Both the position numbers and the translations under genes were made by a program. A stretch of 64,000 nucleotides of DNA, taken from the NCBI GenBank assembly GCA_965198795.1, contig OZ240674.1, positions 1 to 64,000 on the forward strand, in the 5' to 3' direction. The notes beneath the pieces were generated by a model. It was not told the DNA's origin. It worked only from the letters and a program-made list of their open reading frames with translations, and searched no databases. Positions 33,386 through 42,729 of the stretch are shown in pieces; positions within the stretch are counted from its first letter, which is position 1, and the number at the start of each line of letters is the position of its first letter. This stretch comes from G965198795 sp965198795. GTDB lineage: Bacteria; Pseudomonadota; Alphaproteobacteria; Rhodospirillales; Casp-alpha2.

Positions 33386-34639
33386 CTAACGATAGGGGAT
33401 CAAATGATCCATGAGGTTATCCAGAGCAACTTCCGCTTGCTTGCCGCTGGCCATGTCACGCACGGTGGCGACCCCCTTGGCGAGTTCGTCATCTCCCAAA
33501 AGAATGGCTGCGGCGGCGTTGATCTTGTTGGCGCGTTGCAGGCGTTTTTTCATGTTGCCACTATAGCCCTGCTCGATCCGGTAGCCAGCTTTTCTGAGCG
33601 TGCTCGCGAGCGTCAGCGCCTTTTCCCCCGCCGCGCCGCCCATGGGGATAAGGGCGATTGGCCCGGGGGAGGTTTCCGCCTCACCGGCTTCGGCGATCAT
33701 CATGGACAGACGCTCGACGCCCGCCGCCCAACCGACGCCCGGCGTCGCCTTACCGCCCATCTGTTCCATCAAGCCGTCATATCGTCCGCCGGCCAGCACG
33801 GCTCCTTGAGCCCCCAGCTTGCCGGTAACGAACTCGAACGCGGTGTGACTGTAATAATCAAGGCCCCGAACCAGACGATGATTCACTTGATAGCTAATCC
33901 CAAGCGCGTCAAGACCGGCCAGGACATCGGCGAACAGCCCCGCCGAGTGGTCGTTCAAATGCTCATTCAACAGGGGCGCGTCGGCCATGATCGCCTGATC
34001 GCCCCCGTCCTTGCTGTCGAAGATGCGAAGCGGGTTTTTGTAAAGCCGTTCCCGGCTGTCCCTCGACAGCCTCTCTTTATGGGGCTCAAGATAGGTCAGC
34101 AGGTTTTCGCGATAAGACGCCCGGCTTTCCGGGTCGCCCAGGCTGTTGATCCGCAGCGTGGTGTTCGCCAGCAAACCTAGTTCTTCCAAAATATGCGCGC
34201 CGACGGCGATCACCTCGATATCGGCGGCTGGACCGGGAACGCCCAAAACCTCGACGTCGATCTGGTGGAACTGACGGAGGCGGCCTTTCTGGGGACGTTC
34301 GTGGCGAAAGACGGGGCCGGACGCGAAGACTTTCACCGGCGCATGTTGCGCGAGGCCGTTTGACATGAAGGCGCGCGCGACGCCGGCGGTAAATTCCGGA
34401 CGCAGCGTGATGGAGTCCCCGCCCCGGTCCTCGAAGGTGTACATTTCCTTCGTCACCACGTCCGAAGTCTCACCCAAGGTGCGGGAAAAGACCTCGGTGA
34501 ATTCGAACACCGGCGGCGTCATGGGCTGAAACCCATAGCGTCCGGCGATCTCTTCAGCGCGCCGGATGACGGATTGGTGCAGGCGGAAGCCGTTCCCCAA
34601 CAGATCATGGGTCCCGCGAACGGGTTGCAGGTTCGACAT
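33386..34639 (-). CDS. hisS: Histidyl-tRNA synthetase
   Basis: Class II aminoacyl-tRNA synthetase of 417 residues. Motif 2 is FRHERPQKGRLRQFHQ, the histidine-specific loop is RGLDYYSHTAFEFV, and motif 3 is GVGWAAGVERL. The C-terminal anticodon domain follows from about residue 320. It is 9 bp after ispG and 12 bp before hemA, forming one operon. Confidence 0.97.
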   Translation of the reverse strand: MSNLQPVRGTHDLLGNGFRLHQSVIRRAEEIAGRYGFQPMTPPVFEFTEVFSRTLGETSDVVTKEMYTFEDRGGDSITLRPEFTAGVARAFMSNGLAQHAPVKVFASGPVFRHERPQKGRLRQFHQIDVEVLGVPGPAADIEVIAVGAHILEELGLLANTTLRINSLGDPESRASYRENLLTYLEPHKERLSRDSRERLYKNPLRIFDSKDGGDQAIMADAPLLNEHLNDHSAGLFADVLAGLDALGISYQVNHRLVRGLDYYSHTAFEFVTGKLGAQGAVLAGGRYDGLMEQMGGKATPGVGWAAGVERLSMMIAEAGEAETSPGPIALIPMGGAAGEKALTLASTLRKAGYRIEQGYSGNMKKRLQRANKINAAAAILLGDDELAKGVATVRDMASGKQAEVALDNLMDHLIPYR

Positions 34640-34648
34640 GACGATTTC

Positions 34649-35944
34649 CTAGTTGGCGCCGGGCTTCGCGGCGTAAGACGCCGCGACGTAGTCATCGATG
34701 ATCTTGATGAACTCCGCTTCGATTTCCTTGGGCGCGCCTTTCAGGGTGACGCGCTTTTCACCGTCCACGAAGACAGGCATGGAAGGCGCCTCGCCAGTGC
34801 CGGGCAACGAAATGCCGATGTTGGCGTGCTTGCTCTCGCCAGGGCCATTGACGATGCAGCCCATGACCGCGAGGGTCATGTTCTCAACGCCGTCGCGCCG
34901 CTCTTTCCAGGTTGGCATTTTCGTCCGGACATAGGTCTGAACGTTCTCGGCCAGACTCTGAAACACGGTCGAGGTCGTGCGCCCGCAACCGGGGCATGCG
35001 GTCACCAGCGGCGTAAAGGCGCGCAGACCCATGGTTTGCAGAATTTCCTGGGCGACAACGACTTCTTTCGTCCGGTCGCCGCCCGGCTCCGGCGTCAAGG
35101 AAATCCGGATGGTGTCGCCGACGCCTTCTTGCAGCAAAACGGCCAAGGCCGCCGTGGACGCAACGACGCCCTTGGAGCCCATGCCAGCTTCCGTCAAACC
35201 TAAATGCAGGCCGTAATCACAGCGCCGGGCCAAATCGCGATAGATCGCGATCAGGCTTTGTACTTCCGAGACCTTACAGCTCAGCAAAATCTTGTCCCGG
35301 CCAAGGCCCAATTCTTCCGCACGCCGGGCATTGCCGATAGCCGAAACGATGAGCGCCTCACGGGTGACTTTCTCAACCGGCCCCGGGTTGGGCGACGCCG
35401 CGTTTTCATCCATCATGCGAACGACGAGTTCCTGATCCAGGCTGCCCCAGTTGACGCCGATACGAACCGGTTTGCCGTACCGAAGCGCGCATTCGATCAT
35501 CTGCGAGAATTGATTATCACGCTTTTCCCTAAAGCCCACATTGCCCGGGTTGATGCGGTATTTGTCAAGCGCCTCGGCGCAGGCCGGGTATTTGGTCAGC
35601 AGCTTGTGACCGATGTAGTGGAAGTCCCCGGCGATGGGCACGTCAACACCGCGGGCTAGTAATTTTTCCTTGATATGCGGAACCGCTTCCGCAGCCTCGT
35701 CCCGGTCCACCGTCACGCGGACGATTTCCGAGCCGGCCCGGGCCAGCGCATGGACTTGCTCCACTGTGCCGTCGATATCCGCCGTGTCCGTATTGGTCAT
35801 GGACTGGACCCGGATGGGGTTCACCCCCCCCACGCCAACATTGCCCACCATCACGGGCACGCTGACACGGCGTGCGGACGGGCCGGCGGGAAATTCGCCG
35901 TCAGACGCGCGGGTTTCGGAAGCGGCGGCTGTATCAGGCGGCAT
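34649..35944 (-). CDS. ispG: 4-hydroxy-3-methylbut-2-enyl-diphosphate synthase
   Basis: Iron-sulfur enzyme of the non-mevalonate (MEP) isoprenoid path that makes HMBPP. The TIM-barrel start is [20 protein letters not shown]. The C-terminal [4Fe-4S] ligands are in CPGCGRT and [17 protein letters not shown]. Length of 431 residues is normal for the proteobacterial type. It is the first enzyme gene upstream of hisS, as commonly seen. Confidence 0.97.
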   Translation of the reverse strand: MPPDTAAASETRASDGEFPAGPSARRVSVPVMVGNVGVGGVNPIRVQSMTNTDTADIDGTVEQVHALARAGSEIVRVTVDRDEAAEAVPHIKEKLLARGVDVPIAGDFHYIGHKLLTKYPACAEALDKYRINPGNVGFREKRDNQFSQMIECALRYGKPVRIGVNWGSLDQELVVRMMDENAASPNPGPVEKVTREALIVSAIGNARRAEELGLGRDKILLSCKVSEVQSLIAIYRDLARRCDYGLHLGLTEAGMGSKGVVASTAALAVLLQEGVGDTIRISLTPEPGGDRTKEVVVAQEILQTMGLRAFTPLVTACPGCGRTTSTVFQSLAENVQTYVRTKMPTWKERRDGVENMTLAVMGCIVNGPGESKHANIGISLPGTGEAPSMPVFVDGEKRVTLKGAPKEIEAEFIKIIDDYVAASYAAKPGAN

Positions 35945-36058
35945 GCCGAACGGTCCTCATTCAAGGGAGACAGGGTTGTCCAGAAATTGTGAGGCGTGTT
36001 GTGCCTGTTCAAGGCCAAGAGGTCAACGGCGCCGGGCGATTTCTCAAGGCCCGCCGAA

Positions 36059-37330
36059 TTAGCGGGCTTTCAGAGTGTCCGCCTCGACGGAAATCTGGCG
36101 AACCACCTCGCCGCTTTCCCCGAGGGCTTGAACGAAATCCCCGTCCACCCGAAGCTCCAACCCTCCAGCGTTGCCGCTATCAAGCACCAGACCCTCACGG
36201 TCCGGAACATCCAGAACAGTTCCAGCCAACAGCAACTTTTCTATGAAGCGGTCACCAGTGTCCTTGTCGTAGATCTTGACCCAACTGTCACTCACCACCG
36301 TCAAACGAACACGGGTTGTGGGCGCGGTCGCGGACGGCGCCTCTCGGACGGGCGTCGCAGCCTCGGCCTCAATGTTGTCCGAAGCCTCAACCGCCTCACC
36401 GGCCGATATCCCGGTGAACTCGTCTGCCGGCTCGGCGGCGGCCAACTCGGCGGCGGGCGTGTCCGATGCTGACGTGTCCGATGCTGAAACAGCGGGCGCC
36501 CCGGGCTCAGGCGCCGGCATTTCCACGGCGGCGGCCGGGGACGGTTCGAAAACCGGCCCGGGAACGGATTCGGCGCTGTTCGTTTCGGCGGTGTTTTCCG
36601 TCACGGCCTCAACGGCCGGCTCGGCTGGCTCGGCCGGTTCGGCCGCGGCGACAATATCCGGCTGGGGCAGCGAAGCGGGTTCGGGTGTCACGGAGACGGC
36701 GGGTTCGGGTTGCGTTTGCAGAGACGCGGGCGCCGTAACCAGTTCCGGCCGGGCGGTAACGGCCAGTGCGGGTTGCGGCTGCGGCGCGCGGTCCGGCGAG
36801 ACCGCAGGAGCGGCGTCCCCCATTGGCCGGTCCGCCGGCAACAAGCCAGCCAACCGCTCGGGAATCGGCGCCACCCACTTGGTGTAGAATTCATTATCGA
36901 CGCTGGACATATACCAGCCGCCATAAGCCAACAGCGCGACAATGACGCCGACAAAGATCACAGCGCTGCGCGGGACGCCGCCCTCGCTCATTGGCTCTGG
37001 AAAAATAAGGTCCTGTTTGACGGCTTTCCTGCCTGCGCCCAACTCTTCCTTGAACCGCCGAACGACCTCATCCGCGTCCAGGCCAAGATGTTCCGCATAG
37101 GCGCGGACAAAACCAATGGCGTATGTGGAACCGGGCAAATCGGCGTGCCGGCCGTCCTCCAACGCTTCCAGATGGCGGGCGCGAATCCGCAAGACCGATG
37201 CGATGTCCTCGGTCTCCTCGCCGCAGCGCAGACGCGACGCCCGGAGCAAACCGCCGACCGCTTGCCGGTTCCGCGCGCTTTCGTCCGGGTCGGCCGTCAT
37301 ACCGCCGCGCGATTTGGCGTCGTGGTTCAT
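36059..37330 (-). CDS. RodZ-like helix-turn-helix membrane protein (DUF4115)
   Basis: A single-pass membrane protein of about 423 residues. The cytoplasmic N-terminus is an Xre-type helix-turn-helix (LLRASRLRCGEETEDIASVL, then RHLEALEDG), the RodZ_HTH domain that contacts MreB. The membrane segment is SAVIFVGVIVALLAYGGWYM. A long Pro/Ala/Glu/Ser-rich linker follows (about 170-330), then the periplasmic DUF4115 beta domain (VVSDSWVKIYDKDTGDRF). It probably helps cell-shape control. A TTG at 37339 would also open the frame; ATG 37330 is my choice, and this is uncertain. It precedes ispG by 114 bp. Confidence 0.85.
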   Translation of the reverse strand: MNHDAKSRGGMTADPDESARNRQAVGGLLRASRLRCGEETEDIASVLRIRARHLEALEDGRHADLPGSTYAIGFVRAYAEHLGLDADEVVRRFKEELGAGRKAVKQDLIFPEPMSEGGVPRSAVIFVGVIVALLAYGGWYMSSVDNEFYTKWVAPIPERLAGLLPADRPMGDAAPAVSPDRAPQPQPALAVTARPELVTAPASLQTQPEPAVSVTPEPASLPQPDIVAAAEPAEPAEPAVEAVTENTAETNSAESVPGPVFEPSPAAAVEMPAPEPGAPAVSASDTSASDTPAAELAAAEPADEFTGISAGEAVEASDNIEAEAATPVREAPSATAPTTRVRLTVVSDSWVKIYDKDTGDRFIEKLLLAGTVLDVPDREGLVLDSGNAGGLELRVDGDFVQALGESGEVVRQISVEADTLKAR

Positions 37331-37661
37331 TTCGCTCAAGCGCCTTTCCTGCCCCAGGCCCTACTCCAGGGATTTTCAACAATCCGTCGAAAAATCGACC
37401 AAAACCGTTCCATCGCAGTTCACCACAAGCCGTTCATGATCGAGCGCTCGTTTGTCTTCAGCTTCGCCGCATGTGCGGCAATCATTGAGAACCGCCGTTG
37501 ATCAGTATTGTTATGACACGCTAACAATCGGTTAAATAAACCACAAAAAAGTGCTGAAATTCAAGTGTCAAAGGAAAAACGTTAAATTCTAACTCTATGG
37601 TCCATGGCGCAGGCCCGCAACCGTTGACGCAAGGAACGATACGCTTTCCCCTCAAGGAATT

Positions 37662-37900
37662 TCAGGTAGTGGCGACACTGGCGGCGTCCAGGCTGCGGAC
37701 CATGGTTATCACCAGCCCGGCGGACAGCGGCGGCAACTCATCATAACGTCGAGAAAGTCTAGGGTTTCCAGGGTCTGACGCGAACAAGAACTTTAACATG
37801 TGATTGCTGCCTACGGACAGGAAATCAATCTCACGAACAAGCGCGGGCAGTTGGAACGCAAGGGCTTGGCGCTTCCGGCATGGCGCCGGTCTTAACGGCG
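37662..37900 (-). pseudogene. ptsP: Remnant of ptsP (PEP-protein phosphotransferase, EI-Ntr)
   Basis: Inside an 850-bp gap downstream of lysC. VKTGAMPEAPS in one frame (from about 37896) passes by a frameshift near 37866 into LAFQLPALVREIDFLSVGSN and then KFLFASDPGNPRLSRRYDELPP, the C-terminal PEP-binding region of PtsP. The conserved GSND is GSNH here. The sequence then jumps to MVRSLDAASVA, which matches the extreme C-terminus, so about 60-70 residues with the catalytic Cys are deleted. The rest of the gene is gone. PtsP normally follows lysC in alphaproteobacteria, which supports this as a decayed original. The remaining gap (37340-37661 and 37901-38195) shows no gene. Confidence 0.75.
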
Positions 37901-38195
37901 CTGGGCGGCGCGGCTCCACCGCGCGGCGCGGGCGCCCCGTCATAGACGGATAGCGTTCTTCTCCCGTCTCCGGCGGGTATTGGAAACCGGGATGGTTTTG
38001 CGCGTCCGCCAACGCGAACGATCCCGCACGCGTCAAAAGCCGGCGCGGCGCGGAGACAACGGCGCGTCTCACCAGACCTGCCGATTTGCCGCCTGATCCG
38101 CCGGTCACGGTCCCCGGTTCCGTTCACCCGCCTGCCTGATCGGGAAATACCCTTTCCGGCGGGCGTTACCGGAACAGATTCGCCCGCGGACGAGA

Positions 38196-39416
38196 CTATT
38201 CGCCGTCGAGTCCGAAAGCCGTGTGCAACGCTCGCACGGCCAGTTCGGTGTATTCCTCGGCGACCAGAACGCTGACTTTGATTTCAGATGTTCCGATGAC
38301 TTGGATATTGATGCCCTTCTCGGATAAAATCTGGAACATCCTGGCGGCCACGCCCGCATGGCTTCGCATGCCGACGCCGATGATGGAAATCTTCGCGACG
38401 CCGGTGTCGGCGACCATCTCCAGATATCCGATATTTCCTTTGCCGCTCTTGATGATGGATTGCGCGCGTTCCGCGTCGCCGCGTCCGACGGTAAAGGTCA
38501 TGTCCGTGGACTGGCCGTCAGCCGACACGTTTTGCACGATCATGTCCACGTTGACGCTGGCGGCGGCCAAAGGGACAAAGATCGACGCCGCGACGCCCGG
38601 CTTGTCGGCCACTTGGCGCAGGGTGATTTTGGCCTCGTCCCGGCTATAGGCGATGCCGCTTACGACTTCTTGTTCCACGATTTCATCCTCGGTTACGACA
38701 AGGGTACCGCGTTTCTCGTCAAAGGTCGAACGGACCTCGACGCGGACTCCGTGGTTCATGGCCAGTTCGACGGAGCGGGTTTGCAGGACCTTGGCGCCCA
38801 GAGACGCCATTTCCAGCATTTCCTCATACGTAATTTTGTCCAGCTTGCGGGCTTTCGGAACGATCCGGGGATCCGTTGTGTAAACCCCGTCAACGTCCGT
38901 ATAGATATCGCAACGGCGCGCCTTCAACGCGGCCGCCAACGCAACGGCGCTGGTGTCGGAGCCTCCCCTGCCAAGCGTAGTGACACGGTCGTCCGGCGAC
39001 AACCCTTGAAAGCCCGGCACGACGACGACTTCATTGTTCTTCAAACGCTCCAGCACCTTGTCAGCCTGGATGTCCATGATCCGCGCCCTGGCGTGTAAAC
39101 CGTCGGTGCGAATGGGAATTTGCCATCCCAGCCAGGATCGGGCCACTAATCCCATTTCCTGCAACGCGAGGGCGAGAAGACCGGCCGTGACCTGTTCGCC
39201 GCTGGAAACGACGGCGTCGTATTCACGGGCGTCGAACAGATTGCCCATCTGGCGCACATAATCCACCAGTTGATTAGTGACGCCAGCCATGGCGGACACG
39301 ACGACGGCGACCCGGCTGCCCTGATCGGTCTCGGCCTTGACCCGCGTGGCGGCGTGTTTAATGCGCTCGATGTCGGCGACGGAAGTGCCGCCGAATTTCT
39401 GAACAATGAGAGCCAT
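38196..39416 (-). CDS. lysC: Aspartate kinase
   Basis: First step of lysine, threonine and methionine synthesis. The N-terminal kinase domain starts MALIVQKFGGTSVADIERIK and contains GRGGSDTSAVALAAAL. Two ACT domains follow at about 260-330 and 340-406 (IGVGMRSHAGVAARMF, NIQVIGTSEIKVSVLV), the feedback-inhibition sites. The frame opens upstream, but ATG 39416 matches the family and gives 406 residues. It is divergent from ubiG. Confidence 0.96.
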   Translation of the reverse strand: MALIVQKFGGTSVADIERIKHAATRVKAETDQGSRVAVVVSAMAGVTNQLVDYVRQMGNLFDAREYDAVVSSGEQVTAGLLALALQEMGLVARSWLGWQIPIRTDGLHARARIMDIQADKVLERLKNNEVVVVPGFQGLSPDDRVTTLGRGGSDTSAVALAAALKARRCDIYTDVDGVYTTDPRIVPKARKLDKITYEEMLEMASLGAKVLQTRSVELAMNHGVRVEVRSTFDEKRGTLVVTEDEIVEQEVVSGIAYSRDEAKITLRQVADKPGVAASIFVPLAAASVNVDMIVQNVSADGQSTDMTFTVGRGDAERAQSIIKSGKGNIGYLEMVADTGVAKISIIGVGMRSHAGVAARMFQILSEKGINIQVIGTSEIKVSVLVAEEYTELAVRALHTAFGLDGE

Positions 39417-39555
39417 GAAAGAAGTGTCCGGCCTTGAGCGGATTGAGAAAGCACAGGAAGCTTGCCCCCGAAGCGGCGCCTTCTTACCTTCTGGAGGCGC
39501 TGGACGCAAGCACCGGGCCCCATCTCACGACCCTCCTCACGGAAGGATACGATCC

Positions 39556-40305
39556 ATGACCCCGCCGCATCCCCGCTCAACCGCGGACGCCGCCGAAATC
39601 GGCCGGTTTCATGAAATCGCCGGTGAATGGTGGGACCCGGCGGGAAAGTTCCGTCCGCTTCATCGGATTAATCCGGTCCGCATCGGTTATATCCGTGACC
39701 ACGTTACACGGTATTTTGGTCTAAATCCGAAAGCCGTCAAACCGTTCGAAGGGCTGTCCCTGCTGGATATCGGCTGTGGCGGGGGACTGCTGACCGAGCC
39801 CATGGCGCGGTTAGGCGCCGCGACCGCCGCCATCGACGCGGGAGAAAAGAATATCGCGGCGGCCAGATCACATGCGGACAGCGTCGGCCTCGACATTGAT
39901 TACCGTCATCAGTTGCCCGAAGATCTGGCTAACATGAATGAGCGGTTCGACATCGTTCTCAACATGGAGGTGATTGAGCACGTCACGGATACCGGCTTGT
40001 TCTTGCAATCCGCCGCGCATTTGCTGAAACCCGGCGGCGCCATGGTGACGGCGACGCTCAACCGCACGCTGAAATCCCTAGCGCTGGCCAAGATTGGGGC
40101 TGAATACATCCTTCGCTGGCTTCCCGCCGGAACGCATGATTGGCGAAAGTTCGTGACGCCGGGCGAACTGGCGGACGGGCTTCGCCGCGCCGGTCTCGAT
40201 GTCCGCGACGTCACGGGTATGGTGTACAATCCCTTAAGCGGCGCCTTTCGGCTCGACACGAAAGATTTCGGCGTGAATTATCTGATGTTCGCGGTAAAGG
40301 ACTAA
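39556..40305 (+). CDS. ubiG: Ubiquinone biosynthesis O-methyltransferase UbiG
   Basis: SAM-dependent methylation of ubiquinone precursors, a membrane-associated step of respiration. The start EIGRFHEIAGEWWDPAGKFRP is typical for UbiG, the SAM site is LLDIGCGGGLLTEPMARLG, and a NMEVIEHV block follows. GGAAGG at 39541 supports the ATG at 39556 (249 residues) over the longer upstream frame. It is adjacent and divergent to lysC, a common alphaproteobacterial arrangement. Confidence 0.95.
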   Translation: MTPPHPRSTADAAEIGRFHEIAGEWWDPAGKFRPLHRINPVRIGYIRDHVTRYFGLNPKAVKPFEGLSLLDIGCGGGLLTEPMARLGAATAAIDAGEKNIAAARSHADSVGLDIDYRHQLPEDLANMNERFDIVLNMEVIEHVTDTGLFLQSAAHLLKPGGAMVTATLNRTLKSLALAKIGAEYILRWLPAGTHDWRKFVTPGELADGLRRAGLDVRDVTGMVYNPLSGAFRLDTKDFGVNYLMFAVKD

Positions 40306-40311
40306 ATGCCC

Positions 40312-40746
40312 TCAGGCGTCGGATGGTTTTTCATCGAATTCTGGCAGCGGGAAAACCTCAATGCCTTCCTCATCCAATTCCTCGATATCTTTAGACGAAG
40401 CCTTGCCGTAGATGCTGCGCTCCTCGGCCTCACCGTAGTGAATCTTGCGGGCTTCCTCGGCAAAATCATCACCGACGTTATTGAACTCTTGCTCGATTTT
40501 TTTCTTGATCGCGCCAACGGCCGTCAGAATTTCCCTGGCCACTTCCACGGCGCGAACTTCCGCCGCCCGGTCCGACCGGTCCGAAGAGACGATGTTCGGC
40601 GCCATCAATGACTTGCTGACTTTTTTCGTGCCGCAAACGGGGCACTGCAACTGACCGCACCCGGCCAGCTTCTCAAAGCTTGCATTGTCCTTGAACCAGG
40701 ACTCGAATTCGTGGTTTTTGGCGCAAATCAGGCTGAAACGGATCAT
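40312..40746 (-). CDS. DUF1178 protein
   Basis: A 144-residue protein of the DUF1178 family. It starts MIRFSLICAKNHEFESWFKD with a zinc-ribbon-like pair of cysteines (CGQLQCPVCGTKKVSK), an acidic middle, and a C-terminal helical part with GEAEERSIYGKAS. Its role is unknown; the family is widespread in alphaproteobacteria near ubiG, grxC and nitrilase genes, as here. The ATG at 40746 agrees with family members; the longer frame to 40773 has no ribosome site. Confidence 0.9.
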   Translation of the reverse strand: MIRFSLICAKNHEFESWFKDNASFEKLAGCGQLQCPVCGTKKVSKSLMAPNIVSSDRSDRAAEVRAVEVAREILTAVGAIKKKIEQEFNNVGDDFAEEARKIHYGEAEERSIYGKASSKDIEELDEEGIEVFPLPEFDEKPSDA

Positions 40747-40845
40747 TTGAGCGCTCGCGGCAATCAGGTTCATGGGTTCCGGTACGCCCGAAAACCGGGA
40801 ATTTTCGGGCGGGACGGTTTAAAGGTAACCAGAAAGATTTAAGAA

Positions 40846-41415
40846 ATGTCGAATCATTTGCAATCATCGGCCTCCCCATGGGTTCGGCGTTTCGCCCCTC
40901 TGGCGCCAAACGCGAGTCCCGTTCTGGACGTCGCCGCCGGCGGCGGCGGACACGGCCGGCTGTTTCTTGACCGGGGACATCCCGTTACCTTTGTCGATAT
41001 CGACACAACCGCCCTCCAGGATATTGCCGCTCTGAACGGCGTCACCGTTGCCGGGATAGATCTCGAGGACGGGCGCGTTTGGCCGTTCAAGCCCCGCGCC
41101 TTTGGCGCGGTCATCGTCAGCAATTATCTGTTCCGCCCCCACTTGCCCGCCTTGATCGGCAGCATCGCCGCCGGCGGGGTGTTGATCTACGAGACCTTTG
41201 CGCTCGGGAACGAGGCGTTTGGCAAACCGTCGAACCCGGACTTCCTCTTGAAACCGGGAGAATTATTGGACCTGGTCAATGGAGAACTCGCCACGATTTC
41301 CTACGAACACGGCATAGAGGAAACGCGCGGAAGCCGCCGCGTCCGCCAGCGGATCGCCGCCATCCGTTCCAACACGCCGGCGCCGCTGCCAGACTCCGCC
41401 CCGTCCGGCGCATGA
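40846..41415 (+). CDS. SAM-dependent methyltransferase, class I
   Basis: A 189-residue small methyltransferase. Motif I is VLDVAAGGGGHGRLFLDRG; VTFVDID then supplies the ribose-binding acidic residue, and VIVSNYLFRPHLPAL is the post-III region. The target is unknown. It is divergent from DUF1178 and converges with the nitrilase gene. No strong ribosome site precedes it. Confidence 0.8.
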   Translation: MSNHLQSSASPWVRRFAPLAPNASPVLDVAAGGGGHGRLFLDRGHPVTFVDIDTTALQDIAALNGVTVAGIDLEDGRVWPFKPRAFGAVIVSNYLFRPHLPALIGSIAAGGVLIYETFALGNEAFGKPSNPDFLLKPGELLDLVNGELATISYEHGIEETRGSRRVRQRIAAIRSNTPAPLPDSAPSGA

Positions 41416-41502
41416 ACGCCGCGAGGGAGGCGGCGGCGTCACCGGAACGAATTTTACGCCGCTTTTGAAAGAGAACCGTGAATTAAGCCGCGCCTCACCG
41501 GG

Positions 41503-42345
41503 TCAGACGGACGCCTGCGCGAAATCAATGGGGCGGTCGTGCCTCAATGACGGCACCCGCCGCCGCGCCTTGTCCACCAGGGACAGATCAATCTCGGCCA
41601 GCACCACGCCGGGCTCCTCGCCTCCGTCCGCCAGCACGGCGCCCCAAGGATCCACGATCAAGGAATGACCGTAGGTTTTCCGGCCGTCCTCGTGCTGACC
41701 GCACTGGGCCGGGGCGAAGACAAAACACCCGTTTTCTATGGCCCGCGCACGCAAAAGAACATGCCAGTGCGCTTCGCCCGTCGGCCGGGTGAAAGCCGCC
41801 GGCGCCGTCAACATGCTGGCCCCCGCCTGTGCGAGACGGCGGTACAGATGTGGAAAGCGGATGTCGTAGCAGATGGTCATGCCGACGCCGCCCCACGGCG
41901 TTTGAGCGACACGGGCCTCGCCGCCGGGATGATAGTTCTTGCTCTCGCGGTAACTCTCGCCGCCATCCAGATCGACGTCGAACATATGGATTTTATCGTA
42001 TGTCGCGACGACGTCGCCGGCCGCCGAGATCAGCACTGAGCGATTAGAGAATTTACGCTCCCGGCGCTCATGGGCGACAGCCATCGAGCCGATCAACAGC
42101 CATTTACCCGCGTTTCCCGCCAAGCCTTGAAACCGCACGAGAGAGGGGTCCTCGCCCAGCGGATACGTTTTGGCGGCCAAGTTTCCGCCCCCGAGCTCCA
42201 TCAAGTTGACGGCTTCGGGGAACATCACAAAATCGGCGCCGAACGAGACCGCTTCCTTAAAGCGCTCTTCGATCATATCGGCGTTGGCGTTAACATCACC
42301 GCCGGATGTGGTTTGACACAGGGCGGCGGTGAACGTCCCGCTCAT
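41503..42345 (-). CDS. Nitrilase-family carbon-nitrogen hydrolase (Nit1-like)
   Basis: A 280-residue CN hydrolase with the Glu-Lys-Cys triad: Glu in FVMFPEAVNLM, Lys in YDKIHMFDVDL, and Cys in ICYDIRFPHLYR. The DIRFP motif points to the Nit1/deaminated-glutathione amidase group, a metabolite-repair enzyme. It is 14 bp upstream of grxC, so likely cotranscribed. Confidence 0.88.
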   Translation of the reverse strand: MSGTFTAALCQTTSGGDVNANADMIEERFKEAVSFGADFVMFPEAVNLMELGGGNLAAKTYPLGEDPSLVRFQGLAGNAGKWLLIGSMAVAHERRERKFSNRSVLISAAGDVVATYDKIHMFDVDLDGGESYRESKNYHPGGEARVAQTPWGGVGMTICYDIRFPHLYRRLAQAGASMLTAPAAFTRPTGEAHWHVLLRARAIENGCFVFAPAQCGQHEDGRKTYGHSLIVDPWGAVLADGGEEPGVVLAEIDLSLVDKARRRVPSLRHDRPIDFAQASV

Positions 42346-42359
42346 AACGTATCCTGACT

Positions 42360-42620
42360 TCAGGCACCCAGGCCAAGGCGGTTATCCAAATCGCCTTGGT
42401 CTTCGAGCGCGTAAAGCCCCTCGCAATCGCTTAAGTATTCGCCATCGACAAAAATCTGCGGCACCGTGCGCGAACCTGACCGCTCGGTCATTTCCTGACG
42501 GAGCGCCGGGCGCATTAGCACGTCTATTTCCTCGTAATCGGCCCTTTTATTGTCCAACAGCTTTTTCGCGCGGTAACAAAAGGGACAAAACGGCGTGGTG
42601 TAGATTTGAATTTTCGCCAC
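42360..42620 (-). CDS. grxC: Glutaredoxin 3
   Basis: An 86-residue thiol-disulfide oxidoreductase with active site TPFCPFCYRAKKLL and the TVPQIFVDGEYLSDCEGL glutathione-binding region. I choose the GTG at 42620 with AAGGAA upstream; it gives MAKIQIYTTPFC, the family start. It lies between comF and the nitrilase gene, an order common in this class. Confidence 0.95.
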   Translation of the reverse strand: MAKIQIYTTPFCPFCYRAKKLLDNKRADYEEIDVLMRPALRQEMTERSGSRTVPQIFVDGEYLSDCEGLYALEDQGDLDNRLGLGA

Positions 42621-42729
42621 TGTTCCAATTCCTTTTCCCGGCGGCAATCCAGCTCGCCGCGCGGCGCCGGCAAAACCGGACACCAGCGCCGCCTCTTCAT
42701 GAACATATTAGGGGACTTCGCCATTCATC

